A stretch of 64,000 nt of DNA. It comes from Laburnicola sp. R22_1. Its lineage: Eukaryota; Ascomycota; Dothideomycetes; Pleosporales; Didymosphaeriaceae. Positions within the stretch are counted from its first letter, which is position 1; every line of letters starts with the position of its first letter. The notes beneath the pieces are model-generated. The model saw nothing but the letters and a program-made list of their open reading frames with translations, searched no databases and was not told where the DNA came from. The stretch lies in contig JACONQ010000006.1 of the NCBI GenBank assembly GCA_014281115.1, forward strand, positions 2,232,001-2,296,000. The letters run 5' to 3'. The position numbers and the translations under genes are program-made. Shown here piece after piece: positions 1 to 11,269 of this stretch.

Positions 1-650
1 ATACTTGCCCGCCATCTAAACAATCTAAGCTAAAAGCATCTTATTACTGTTAAGTCTGTGTGGCAATACTTATACAACTTCCAATTCTGGGCAATTAGAG
101 CAATAATAGCACGCTCTGAGAACGCCAACTATATTAGTTAAATTAACAATAAGGAAGCTAAGGAGTTGTTATTCTTTGGTGCCTCTAATACCGTGTTTGC
201 TAATAATCCTAATACTACTCAAAGCTTATTCGCCTATATGTTTAAGCTCTACAGTATAGTCATTAATTAGAAGGCAAAAATCATAAGATCTGTTACCAAA
301 TCAACTACTAAGGCCGAACTGTTTGCCCTATTAACTGCTGGCACTAAGTTATCCTAGTGGATAAACACCTTTAAAGCTATTAGGTTTAATCCAAAGGTTC
401 GACCTACGTTATACTATAATAACCAGCAAACAGTCTCTATTGCTAACAAGAACAAAGAAAAGCTTAACACAAAGCTTAGACATATTAAAGTACATTAGAT
501 ATGGATCCGCGAGCAAGTTAAAGCCGGGAATATTAACGTTACCTAGATAGAAACTGCTAATATGCCCGCTAATAGATTGACAAAGTCTCTCTCTAATAGT
601 AGCAAGCACAAGCGATTCTTGCAGCAATTAGGAATAACTAATATCCGCTA
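1..650 (+). pseudogene. Copia pol remnant (end of RT and RNase H)
   Basis: This is the 3' end of a Ty1/copia polyprotein cut by the left edge of the window. The plus-strand frame around 270-650 reads through RNase H motifs: a TKAELFALL-like block near 310, a YNNQQ block near 418 and an LRHIKVH block near 475, then NMPANRLTKSL near 560. Stop codons interrupt it at sites expected to be Gln or Trp, as RIP produces. The sequence differs from family A further right, so it is a separate Copia family. The order of motifs is diagnostic for Copia; the exact end near 650 is inferred from a stop after NIR. Confidence 0.75.
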
Positions 651-798
651 ACAAGTTATTAGTTTAGAGGATAAGTTTGTCACATCTGTTATTACCTAAT
701 AGAGTTCTTTCTAGGAAGGTGCCCTAGAGGCCCTCTATTCACTCATTTTGCTTTATTATACTTTACAGCACTCCGCTACCTTTGTACTATAGGAGGTG

Positions 799-935
799 TG
801 TTAGTGTAGAGTATAATATTACATAATACCACCAACCTAATGTAGACTAGTTGCTAATCACGATTCTGCTACTTAAGCAGTTTCTCTATTTAGCTTGCTA
901 CAATCAACTTAGTCTCTTATTTCTAATTGCTACCC
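799..935 (+). repeat. Partial LTR of the left-edge Copia
   Basis: A purine run, aggaggtg, is followed at 799 by TGTTAG, the arrangement of a polypurine tract against a 3' LTR. The presumed LTR is cut after about 140 bases, where family A sequence begins. The right boundary is approximate because both sides are RIP-mutated. Confidence 0.4.
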
Positions 936-1019
936 TACTTATCCCTTATATTATAGAGCGTATAAGATTTGTAAAGTGTTAAAAGTTATAAACACTAAAG
1001 ATTAAATAATTAAAGACCT

Positions 1020-4000
1020 CTACTCTAACTTAAATTACTAAGATTACTAACGATAAATAACTAGATAGTAGACATATTACTGTCCTCTTAGCGAGCTTTA
1101 ATACTATTGCAGCCTTCTACTACTTAGACCTAAACATATACCTACTATATAACTCTATAATTCTTAATTCTAGCACAACCTGCTATATCTTTAATAATAT
1201 TAATCGCTTTGTCTTATAGCGACTACTATTGCCAGGAGACTTTATATGGGCGGAATTATTATAAGTATAGATAAGGGGATATAGAAGTGTCTATCATTAT
1301 ATTAAGAGTAAGGAGGGAAATTGCTTAGTAAGGTTAGATAATATTGCCTACTATTCTGGTCTACTTTGCAACCTAGTGTCCTTCTAATTACTCTAAAGGC
1401 AAGGCCTCTAGTAGGATACTAAGTTAGACCCAACAATAATTAGGAGACGAGACAATACAATCCTGGCCAAACTCTAAGAAATCTACAATTAATAGGTACT
1501 AGAGTTTATACCAATATTAAAATTAACTTGTACCATAATTAATAGTATGTACGCTACACACAAATTTACCTCGCGTATCGCACGACAAGCGCAAAAGGTA
1601 AACGCCATTATATGGCACAAACGACTAGGCCACCCAGGCCCTTAGGCACTAGAGCACACAGTAAATCACAGTAAAGGGGTATGTATTAAAGGGTTAACTA
1701 TAGTCTAATGCGACGCTTGCGGCAGATTAAAGCTCAGGCGACAAATTAGACGTTAGGCTAGACAAATTAATAATGGCCTAGGAGAGAGAGTCGCTATAGA
1801 CTTTTACAACTTCGAAGATAAGAGCTTAACTAGCGAAAAGAGTATAATGCTTATCTCTAATCGTTTCTTAGGCATAGCTTAGGACTTCTACTTTAAAGAT
1901 AATTAACTAGCATAAATAATTATTAAGCTGCTAAAGAAATTTGTACTATTTATAAAAGTATAGTTTAAGGTAACTATAAAAGTTATTAAATCTAATGATA
2001 AGATTTTCTTAGTTAAACAAGACGTTTATAGGTAGCGTGTTAATAAAGGGGTTGTTATTAAGCCTTTAGCACTCGATACCCAAGCTTAAAATAGAGGGGC
2101 TAAACGCTTAGGGGGTGTAATTAAGGAAAAGAGCCGTGCAATGCGACTTAACGCCAACCTCCCCTAGACACTATGGCTAGAGATTACACAAGCGGCTGTA
2201 TACCTGTATAATCGAACGCTAAACTATAGTAATTAATGGCAATTACTACACAAAGTATTTTTTACAATAGTTGCCTACTAAAACGGCATTATTACCTAAC
2301 TAAAGAAACTAAACTAGGCTTACCTTAGAGCCTATAGCTATAAAGCTTTTGCCTTAACTAATAATATAAAACGCAGCAAGAGCAAGCTCTAAAGGCTTGA
2401 CCTAAAGGCATGGGTTGGTTACCTAGTACGCTATTAATTAACAAATATCTAGAGAGTATAAATACCTCCACTTAATAAAGTTATTAGCACACGCAACGTT
2501 ATATTTAATAAAAATTAAGTGTTCTTAGGTAAATAAGAAGACCTGTTAGATAACCTTATGCATAACACTACTAAAGAGATTGCTATATAGACCCAAATAG
2601 TGTAGCTACTACCCTTACTACTAAAATATAAAAATACGGAGTCTTTCTATAAGGATAAGTCGATTATTAACTCTTACAAGGAGGATAAGGGTGCTCTAGG
2701 GTACTATTAAGGGAGGAAGATTAATTACACCTACCTAACACCACTAGAGACACCTCTACCTGTCGCACTACTTGCCTAATTAATAGTGAGTTTCGAATAG
2801 GACCAAATTAAAAAAATACCCATAGGAACACCACAGCCAGATTAACGCGCTGTGCTATAGGCAGCCGCCTTTCTTACAGGTACACTTATAGGAAGTAGAG
2901 GCAAATATAAGGGAAAGCTACTTAATAAAGCTTAATTTAATTGTATACTTATAGTAGGCAAGAAACCCTATTAAAGTTAACTACTAGAACCTCTATTATG
3001 CAGAACCTAGATAGATAATTATCTATTATTTAAAATGTGGAAGGATGCTAAGCAATCCTATCTATAAAGTTATAAAGAAATGAGGTCTTAGAGCGAGGTG
3101 CCCGCAGCCTTAGTGCGATCACGTGGTTACTAGATTCTTAACTATATGTAGGTATATACCTATAAACTTAATAAATATTACAGACTATAGAAGTGCAAGG
3201 CAAGGCTAGTAGTGCGCGGAGATTAATAACGCTATCTTACTACACAGGATACCTATGCCGCAACACTCGTAAGTAGATTATTTCGCCTACTTATGTTAAT
3301 AGCGGCTTAGTTTAACCTAGAGCTAAGCTAGTACGACGTTACTAACGCCTTCGTCCACGCGAACCTAAACAGAGAAATCTATATGCGGATGCCCTAAGGT
3401 TATACCTAAAGAGGCACCATTCTATAGTTGCACAAGGCACTGTATGGCTTACGCATCTTACTACTACTATAGTAGAGAGAATTTACTAGTGCGCTTAAGG
3501 ATCTTAGTTTTACTATAGTCCTACACGAATCTTGTTATATAATTAAAGATAGCATTATTATCTTCTTCTATATAGACAACCTTATTGTCGCATACTTAAA
3601 AGATTAAAAGCACGCTACTAATATAGTGATGAAAAAGATAGGTATAAAGTTTACCCTAACTAGTGGTAACGATCTATAGTAGTTCCTAGGCATTAAAGTT
3701 GTTAGAGACTATGCTAATAGGCAACTCTAGTTATTATAGAGGTCCTATGTGGACAAGATTAGTTGTCTAATTAACTAACGCGACCTTAAACATAATACCC
3801 TAATGTTAGCAGTTAAACTGTTACCTTAAGAAGGACTTGCCACAATGGCAAAGATTAATTAGTACTAGCGGAAGGTGGGATTAATTCTCTACGCTGTAGT
3901 AATCACGCGCCTAGACATAGCTTTTGTAAGCTTCTAATTATCGCGCTTCCTTTTAAACCCTAGCGACGACTATTACAACGCTGCTGATCGCGTATTGCTA

Positions 4001-4597
4001 TACCTATTATCCACCCAATTACTAGGGCTACGATTTGGAGGAGCAGACACTTATAAGGTTGCGAGCGACGCGTTGTTTGCAGACAACACTCTTAATAAAA
4101 AGAGCTTATAGGGGTATATTATTAAATTGTTTAGTGGACTTGTCGCCTAGAAGGCAAATAAATAAGACACTATTATTACTTTAATAACTAAAGCTAAGTT
4201 GCTAGCACTTTTATAAGTTGCAAAAGAGGCACTGTTTATAGCTTAGTTAATTAATAAACTTAAGATTAAACTGTCGCTATTAACAATTACTATTAATTGC
4301 GACAACTAATAAACTATTCGACTTGTTACTAAGGAAATTGCCAAATTGTAAACTAAGCTTAGGCATGTTAATATATATAATTATTAGCTTTAATAAGAAG
4401 TAGTATGTGGAGCTATTAAAGTCTAGTACTAGCAATTAGAAGAAATGGTAGCAGATAGTCTTACAAAAGCTCTGCCAGCTGCTATATAGACTAAGTTCTT
4501 GAATTAACTAGGACTTAAAGACGTTAGAAGAAGGATTACTAACCAAGAGGCCGACCTTAACAAGTTAGAAGATAGGATAGAAGCTTTTAAACTATAA
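1020..4597 (+). pseudogene. Copia family A pol pseudogene (copy 1)
   Basis: Aligned with the better copies, the order is protease (around 1160), integrase (around 1600-2400), reverse transcriptase (around 3130-3900) and RNase H (around 4040-4597). The RT active site at 3569-3580 reads YIDN rather than YxDD. Stops occur at the same codons as in the other two copies at 1643, 2390, 2972, 3860 and 3866, plus many more. It cannot encode a polyprotein. Nearly all differences from the other copies are transitions. Confidence 0.85.
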
Positions 4598-4662
4598 GTA
4601 ATAGTATAACTGTGCAAGAGATAGTTTAGCTTGGCCCTCTAAGGATCCAAGCTAAGGGGGTG

Positions 4663-4980
4663 TGTTAGATATTAGGTTACTAGAAATCACTATAATTTCA
4701 CTGTGAAATCTAGTCGTCACGTGCGTTCGATTATATGGTCTCCTTATAACGATAGTTAGTGTAACTTACAGTGATTTCACTGTGAGATCACTGTAAAATA
4801 CACAAAGAAGACTGGCGTACTACTATTACACTACTCCGCACTATTACTAGTGCGTCTTAGCGCTAGATAGATATTGCGTACGATAGCTAAGCTTCTCCGA
4901 TAGAGATTACTCGACAATTAATTCATCATTAAATCCATCACTTTTATCTCATCTCATTAAAGATACTTACGTATCTAACA
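4663..4980 (+). repeat. 3' LTR of Copia family A copy 1
   Basis: It begins TGTTAGAT after a purine tract (aagggggtg) and ends AACA. It shares with the other family A LTRs the palindromic block built on TTTCACTGTGA and the stretch around CACTATTACTAGTGCG. At 318 bp it is longer than the 290-292 bp LTRs of the other copies and more diverged, so it may represent a subfamily. Confidence 0.75.
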
Positions 4981-6081
4981 ATAATATTAAATAGAGAAGT
5001 AGTAGTAGGCGTAGGCTCTAAGGCCTTATTAACTATATTAGATAACTAGTTATTATAAAATGATAAAGGGGAAGAATACCTAGGACTGAGAGGGCTAATA
5101 GTAGCCTATATTATATTAATAGTAGAGGTAAAATAGGAGGCTATTATATCTACTAAGGATAATATAAGCTTACTCTTTTTATTTATAAAGTAACCCTTTA
5201 CTCTATAGAGAGGAGGGCTAACCTACTCTTAAAATAGTATACTTATAGTATTATTAGCTAAGGAGGAGGATTTATAAGCTTAACTATATAGTACTATAGT
5301 TTTTATAATATAACTAGTTTATATAGACTTTATAGCCTCCTTACTATAAATAGCTCGTACCTAGTTATCTTAGAAGTATATATTATTACTATAATTAATA
5401 TAAGGAGGTGTAAAAGAGGTAATATGCTATTATTAAAGAAGAAAGTAGAAATACTAATAAGATAATAATAATAAGGTAAAGTATAATATAAAAACCTTAA
5501 TATATTATTACATATATAATTAGGCTAATAAGCTAATAGTAGAATATATAATTAGACTAGGTATTAACTATAATAAGTCTAGTTTAGTAGTAAGTTAAAG
5601 TATATATAAAGTAGGGTATATAAGGTAAAACTTACTATTAAGATAAGTCTCTACCTATAACCTTAATAGGAAAAACTAGTAAGTATAAAAGTCTTACTAC
5701 TATAGGCCTAAGTATAGGTAAAATATAGTCTAACTTTAATCTATTAGGAAACCTAATACTACTACCTATAGGAATAGGTCTACTAATAGAGCTAATATAG
5801 TACTATTACTTTTATATTTAGATTTATAAAATTCTCCTATTACTAATAGCTAGTATTATTTATATTAAATAAGTAATATATAATTATAAGACTATTAAAT
5901 CCTATACTCTAACTACTCTAGATATAGAGATTTATAAGATTCTACTACTTGTTAATATAATAATACTATATACTACCCTATCTAAATAAGTGTCCTCTAA
6001 AGACCTATACATTTATATAGATATTTATAAAGTTATACTAAAAGTCCTATAGGAATATACTACTAGTAAGCTTTATACTAG
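4981..6081. other. AT-rich RIP desert
   Basis: About 1.1 kb saturated with TpA and with no open frame on either strand. Purine-rich and pyrimidine-rich patches alternate, suggesting an old transposon mutated to equilibrium, but no protein motif is recognisable. Its right end carries one copy of the ACTAG target duplication of the next element. Confidence 0.6.
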
Positions 6082-6373
6082 TGTCAAATATACGGGTATT
6101 CTTGATGAGTTGAGATGGAAAAGTGGTGGGTTGATTGATTGATTGTGTGTGTTCTGTCGGAGAAGCTCGGCTACCTCGAGAAGTAACTATCTAGTACTAA
6201 GCCGCACTAGTACTATTTAGACTAGTACAGGGGCAGTGTAAAACAGTAGTGCGCCAGCCTCCTTAGTGTATTTCACAGTGAAATCACTGTGATTTACACT
6301 AATTACCACTGTAAGGGGCCATATGATCGTACACACCTACCCACTGGATTTCACAGTGACTGTCTATCTGACA
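6082..6373 (-). repeat. 3' LTR of Copia family A copy 2
   Basis: 292 bp, differing from its partner at 11270-11561 by one A/G transition (ctaattacc against ctgattacc). It holds the 34 bp imperfect palindrome at 6266-6299. Confidence 0.95.
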
Positions 6374-6390
6374 CACCCCCTCAGCTTGGA
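6374..6390 (-). promoter_or_regulatory. Polypurine tract of family A copy 2
   Basis: On the minus strand the bases just inside the 3' LTR read AAGCTGAGGGGGTG, a purine run that would prime plus-strand DNA synthesis. The same tract precedes the 3' LTR of the plus-strand copy at 26970. Confidence 0.8.
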
Positions 6391-6433
6391 ACCATCTCAA
6401 GCTGGACCCAATTCTTCGCAGCCGTACTATAAC

Positions 6434-9400
6434 TCATAGTCCAAAAGCTTCCATCCTGTCTTCCAATTCGTCAAGGTCGACCTCTTGGTCGGTGATCCTA
6501 CCCCTGACGTCTTCAAGTCCGAGTTGATTTACGAACTTAGTCCATTTGCCAGCTGGCAGAGCCTTTGTAAGGCCATCTGCTGCTATTTCTTCTGATTGTT
6601 GGTACTGGATTTTGATAGCTCCACGTACTACTTCTTGTCGAAGCCAATGATTGTGTATGTCAACGTGCCTAAGCTTTGTTTGTAACTTGGCAATTTCTTC
6701 GGTAACAAGTCGGATAGTTTGTTGATTGTCGCAATTAATGGTGATTGTTAAGGATGAGAGTTTGATCTTGAGTTCAGCAATCAACCAAGCTATAAAGAGT
6801 GCCTCCTTTGCAACCTGTAAGAGTGCCAGCAACTCAGCTTCAGTTGTCGAAGTGGTGACAGTGTCTTGTTTGTTTGCCTTCCAGGCGACAAGTCCACCAA
6901 ACAGCTTAATAATGTATCCTTGCGAGCTCTTTCTGTTGAGGGTATTGTCTGCAAACGACGCGTCGCTAGCAACCTTGTAGGTGTCTGCATCTCCAAAGCG
7001 TAGCCCTAGTGATTGGGTGGAGGATAAGTATAGCAGTACACGGTCGGCGGCTTTGTGATGGTCGTCGCTGGGATTTGATAGGAAGCGCGATAATTGGGAG
7101 CTTGCGAAAGCGATATCAGGGCGCGTGGTTACTGCAGCGTACAGGATTGATCCTATCTTTCGCTAGTATCAGTTAATCTCTGCCTTTGTGGCGAGTCCTT
7201 CTCGAGGTAGCAGTTCGACTGCTGACATTGGGGTTTCGTGTTTGAGGTCGCGTCGGTCGATAAGGCGACTGATCTTGTCCACATAGGACGCCTGTGATAG
7301 CCAGAGTTGCCTACTTGCACGGTCTCTGACGATTTCAATCCCTAGAAACCACTGAAGATCGTTACCTCCAGTAAGGGTGAACTTTGTACTTATCTTTTTT
7401 ATTACTGCGTCAGCAGCGTGTTTCTGATCCCTTGAGTAGGCGACGATAAGGTTGTCTACATAGAAGAATATAATGATGCTGTCTTTGATCATACAGTAAG
7501 GCTCATGAGGGACTGCGGCAAAACCGAGATCCTTGAGAGCACTGGTAAATTCTCTCTGCCACAGCAGTGGTGAGATTCGAAGACCATATAGTGCCTTATG
7601 CAACTGTAGGATAGTGCCGGGTCGGGTATAACCTCGGGGCATTCTCATGTAGAGTTCTCTGTCCAGTTTCGCATGGACGAAAGCGTTGGTGACGTCGTAC
7701 TGGCTGAGCTCTAGGTCATACCGAGCTGCCATAGCCATGAGTAGGCGAAATGATCGTCCTGCGAGGGTTGCGGCGTAGGTGTCTTGAGTAGTAAGGTGGC
7801 GTTGTTGATCTCCACGTACTACCAACCTAGCCTTGCACTTCTGAAATTGATGATGTTTGTCGAGTTTGTATGTATACACCCACATGCAGTCGAGGATTTG
7901 GTGGCCGCGTGATCGCACTGGGGCAACGGGCACCTCACTCCAAGACCTCATCTCTTTGTGGCTTTATAGGTGTACTCGCTCAGCATCCTTCCACATATTG
8001 AATAGCGGGTGGTCTTCTAACCGTGTTCCGCAAGATGGAGGCTCTGGCAATTCACTTTAGTAGGGTTTCTTTCCTGCTGCAAGCATGCGATTGAATTGCG
8101 CTTTGTTGAGCGGCTTCCCCTTGTATTTGCCTCTGCTACCTGCCTGTGTTCCGGCTAGGAAAGCGGCTGCCTATGGCACAGCACGTTGATCTGGCTGTGT
8201 TGATCCTATGGGTACTTGTTCATGTTGATTGTCTTTAAAACTCGCCATTGATTGGGCAAGTAATGTGACAGGCGGAGGTGTCGCCGGTGGTGTTGGGTAG
8301 GTGTAATTGATCTTCCTCCCCTGATAGTACCCCGGAGGGTCCTCCTCATCCTCGCGATTGCGTGAGTCAGTGATTGACTTATCCTTATAGAAGGATTCAG
8401 TGTTTTCTTGTTCGGGTGGTGGAGGTGGCAACTCCACTAATTGGGTCCATGCAGCAATCTCTTCAGTAGTACTGTGCATAAGGTTGTCCAACAGATCTTC
8501 TGTTTTGCCTGAGAACACCTTATCTTCGTTAAAGATGACGTCGCGTGTGCTGATAACTTTGTTGAGTGGTGGGATCTATACCCTCCAGATGTTTGATGAT
8601 CGGTAGCCCACTAGGTATCCAACCCATGCCTTTGGGTCTAACCTTTAGAGCTTGCTCTTGCCGCGTTTTGTATTGTTGGTCAAGGCGAAGGCTTTACAGC
8701 CATAGGCCCTAAGGTGAGCCTGGTTTGGTTTCTTTGGTTGAGTGACAATGCCGTTTTGGTAAGCAACTGTCGTAAAGAATACTTCGTGTGGTGATCGCCA
8801 TTGGTTGGCGTAGTTTGGAGTTCGATTGTATAGGTATACGGCCGCTCGTGTGATTTCTGGCCATAGGTTGAAGGGAAGGTTGGCGTCAAGTCGCATTGCA
8901 CGACCCTTCTCCTTAATTACACCCCCTAAGCGTTCAGCTCCTCCATTTTGAGCTTGGGTGTCAGGTGCTGAAGGCTCAATAACAATACCTTCACTGATGC
9001 ACCACCTGTGAACGTCTTGTTTGACTGAGAAGATCTTATTGTCGGATTCAATGACTTTGATAGTCACATTGAATTGTACTTTCATGAATTGTACAAATTC
9101 CTTCAGCAACTTGATGATTGTTCGTGCTGGTCGGTTGTCTTTGAAATAGAAGTCCCAAGCCATGCCTGAGAATCGATTGGTGATGAGCATCTGGCTTTTC
9201 TCGCCGGTAAAGCTCTGATCTTCGTAGTCGTGAAAGTCTATAGCGACTCTCTCACTAGGACTGTTATTGATTTGCCTAGGTTGTTGTCTGATTTGTCGCT
9301 TAAGCTTTGATCTGCCGCAAGCGTCGCATTGGACCGTAGTAAGTCCTTTAAGCCGCACCCCCTCACAGTGATTCACAGTGTGTTCTAGTGCCTAGGGACC

Positions 9401-10135
9401 TGGGTGGCCTAGTCGTTTGTGCCAGGTGATGGCGTCTGCCTTCTGCGCTCGTCGTGCGGTGCGCGTGGTGATTTTGTGTGTGGCATACGTACTATTGTGT
9501 ATAGTACGATTTTGTTCGGGCATGTATTCTAGTACCCATTGACCGTAGAGTTCTTGAAGTTCGGCTAGGACTGTATTGTCCCTTCTCTTGATTGTTGTTG
9601 GATCTGCCTTTGTGTCCCACCAGAGGCCTTGCCTGCGGAGTAATTAGAAAGACACTAGGTTGCATAGCAGATCAGGGCAGTAGGCGATGTTGTCTAGCCT
9701 TAGTACCCTATTTCCTTGTACGCTTTTGACGTGTAGATGGACACTCCCATATCCCCTTATCCAAACTTGTGATGATCCCGCCCATATGAAGTCTCCTGGC
9801 GACGGTGGTCGCAGCGTGACGAAACGATCGATATTGTTGAAGATATGGCAGGTTGTGCCAGAATCGAGGATCGCGGAGTAACGTAGTGGGTAGGTGTTTG
9901 GGTCTAAGTGGTAGGAGGCTGCGATAGCATTAAAGCTCGCTAAGAGGACGGTGATTTGTCTGCTATCTAGTCATTCATCGTCAGTAATCTTAGTGATTCG
10001 AGTTGGAGTAGGAGTGCTTAATTGTTTGATTCTTGGTGTCTGTGATCTTGGACGCTTTACGGATCTTACGCTCTCTATAAGCGCAGGGTCATTTTCTATC
10101 CTAAACTTCATAAGGGCCTTCATTGCTGGCTTCGG
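6434..10135 (-). pseudogene. Copia family A pol with 11 premature stops (copy 2)
   Basis: Pol continues in the same frame as gag. In order: aspartic protease with LDSGTTCH near 9860; integrase with HKRLGH near 9405, the CDAC zinc half near 9325, VAIDFHD near 9245 and a catalytic Glu in NGGAERLG near 8935; reverse transcriptase 7169-7951 with VVRGD and HKALYGL; and RNase H with SDASFADN near 6965 and LTKALPAGKW near 6550. Eleven stops interrupt it, for example at 9392, 8645, 8057, 7169 and 7163. The RT active site at 7451-7462 reads YVDN, so the second catalytic Asp is lost. There are no frameshifts. Every stop is one transition from Gln or Trp. Confidence 0.95.
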
Positions 10136-11233
10136 TTAAAACCAATCAGGTGCCTTGTTAGGAAATGCGTAAAAGCAGTCTTGCAGACTATGGCGTTGTT
10201 CACAAGCAGGGCACTTGGAGTATGATCCTCTCTGGCCACTAACTGCTGTTGGCTTATCGTCTGTGTTCGCGGACTGCTTGGATTTGGCTTTAGAGCCAGC
10301 TTTCTTGGCGCGTGATCTGCCTCGCTTGAGTGATACTGCTTCATCCATAGGATGGGCGTCCCCATCTGCGGTCTGGGTGGGTGCACCACCGTCAGCGAGA
10401 GATGGTCCTGCAACAGCAAAGGCGCCCCTTTGTTTACCCTTGATCGGGTGCTGCATCGCCATTTGATCTTGGAAGAGTTTCACCATATCTTTTCTTGAAG
10501 TGTTTGGGTCCTTATTCCTATGTTGCATGAAGGTTATAACCCACTGGGATGCGACGTTGGTAACCGCCTTCATAAAATCTTGTTTGACTGAGTCTAGCAA
10601 CGTAAGTTCTGGCACACTATTGTGCTCTGCTTCTGTTGCTGCATGATCGTACTCAGTGAGCCAGGTGGACCATGATCCAGCTGATCTCATGGGCTTGAGA
10701 GCGTCTTGGTATCTGATCCTCGCTCGTTGTAGTTCGTCGTTTTGGTCTACCCCAACCGTGTTTGTGAGGTTGATGATCCATTGTCTGATTGATTGATCTG
10801 GGGTGCAGCAATTGGTCTGCAAGTGTGCCGAGGTTGTTGATTGAATGAGGGCAACTATCTTGTCGAGGTTCGCCTTCTGTTGTTCGTACCTTCGGTCGAG
10901 TAACTTGAAAGTTTCGAGTTGATCCTTATAGAGGTCGTAATCCTCTCTGTACGCCCTTACGCCAGTCGTCGACAGGTCTGACGGCCTTGTTGGGCGTGCG
11001 CGAGGGTTGTCGGTATTCGCGTTGATAAACGCTGGGCTTGGTGCATAGCCAACACTGATGTTCGGTGGGATTGGAATGACTAGTTGGGTCATAGGTTGGA
11101 TCTCTTGGTCTGGGTCGATGATATCCCAGATCCCTAGAGATTGGGCGCGGGCTTTGATTTGCCTTAGCCATGGTGTATAGTTCGAGTAATCGGATAGGAT
11201 CACTGTGGGATCTCTGAGCGTCGATAAAGACAT
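10136..11233 (-). CDS. gag: Copia family A Gag (open)
   Basis: An uninterrupted frame of about 365 residues starts at the ATG at 11233, 36 bases inside the LTR; an upstream in-frame ATG at 11275 lies within the LTR and is less likely. Gag forms the particle that packages element RNA. The N-terminus has WLRQIKARA and IWDIIDP, typical of Copia gag. Near the C-terminus a basic stretch (KRGRSRAKKAGSKAKSK) precedes a CPACEQRHSLQDC zinc knuckle of spacing C-x2-C-x3-H-x4-C, one residue shorter than usual. The frame stops at TAA after PDWF. Pol continues in frame beyond, so this TAA may be a mutated CAA. Codon use is normal and no RIP stop occurs within it. Confidence 0.85.
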   Translation of the reverse strand: MSLSTLRDPTVILSDYSNYTPWLRQIKARAQSLGIWDIIDPDQEIQPMTQLVIPIPPNISVGYAPSPAFINANTDNPRARPTRPSDLSTTGVRAYREDYDLYKDQLETFKLLDRRYEQQKANLDKIVALIQSTTSAHLQTNCCTPDQSIRQWIINLTNTVGVDQNDELQRARIRYQDALKPMRSAGSWSTWLTEYDHAATEAEHNSVPELTLLDSVKQDFMKAVTNVASQWVITFMQHRNKDPNTSRKDMVKLFQDQMAMQHPIKGKQRGAFAVAGPSLADGGAPTQTADGDAHPMDEAVSLKRGRSRAKKAGSKAKSKQSANTDDKPTAVSGQRGSYSKCPACEQRHSLQDCFYAFPNKAPDWF

Positions 11234-11249
11234 AATAATCAGCTTGATT

Positions 11250-11269
11250 GAGGCAGTGAGACTCTTAAT
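11250..11269 (-). promoter_or_regulatory. Primer-binding site matching tRNA-Lys(CUU) anticodon arm
   Basis: Directly inside the 5' LTR the minus strand reads ATTAAGAGTCTCACTGCCTC. Its first 13 bases are the reverse complement of TGAGACTCTTAAT, an anticodon stem-loop with anticodon CUU (stem TGAGA/TCTCA). Pairing would end at tRNA nucleotide 39, as in the half-tRNA priming of Drosophila copia. The tRNA match is from general knowledge of tRNA-Lys(CUU); the host tRNA is not in the window. Confidence 0.7.

Larger units (their letters stand above)
936..4980 (+). mobile_element. Copia family A, copy 1: 5'-truncated, heavily RIP-mutated
   Basis: This copy aligns throughout with the plus-strand copy at 21784-27259 and with the minus-strand copy at 6082-11561. 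It lacks the 5' LTR and all of gag, starting near the gag/protease junction, and keeps a 3' LTR (4663-4980). It is the most mutated of the three, with stops every few tens of codons. It joins directly to the remnant on its left, so a deletion or recombination removed the 5' part. No target-site duplication can be checked. Confidence 0.85.

Noticed and set aside
7857..8060. Plus-strand open frames inside family A copy 2 (also 6726-6980, 8400-8606, 10215-10466)
   Set aside because: They lie opposite the well-supported minus-strand gag-pol and carry no recognisable motif; they are antisense shadows.
6436..10135. Genetic code change or stop readthrough as explanation for the stops
   Set aside because: All three stop types occur at both Gln and Trp positions and the adjacent synthetase gene reads normally; RIP explains the pattern.
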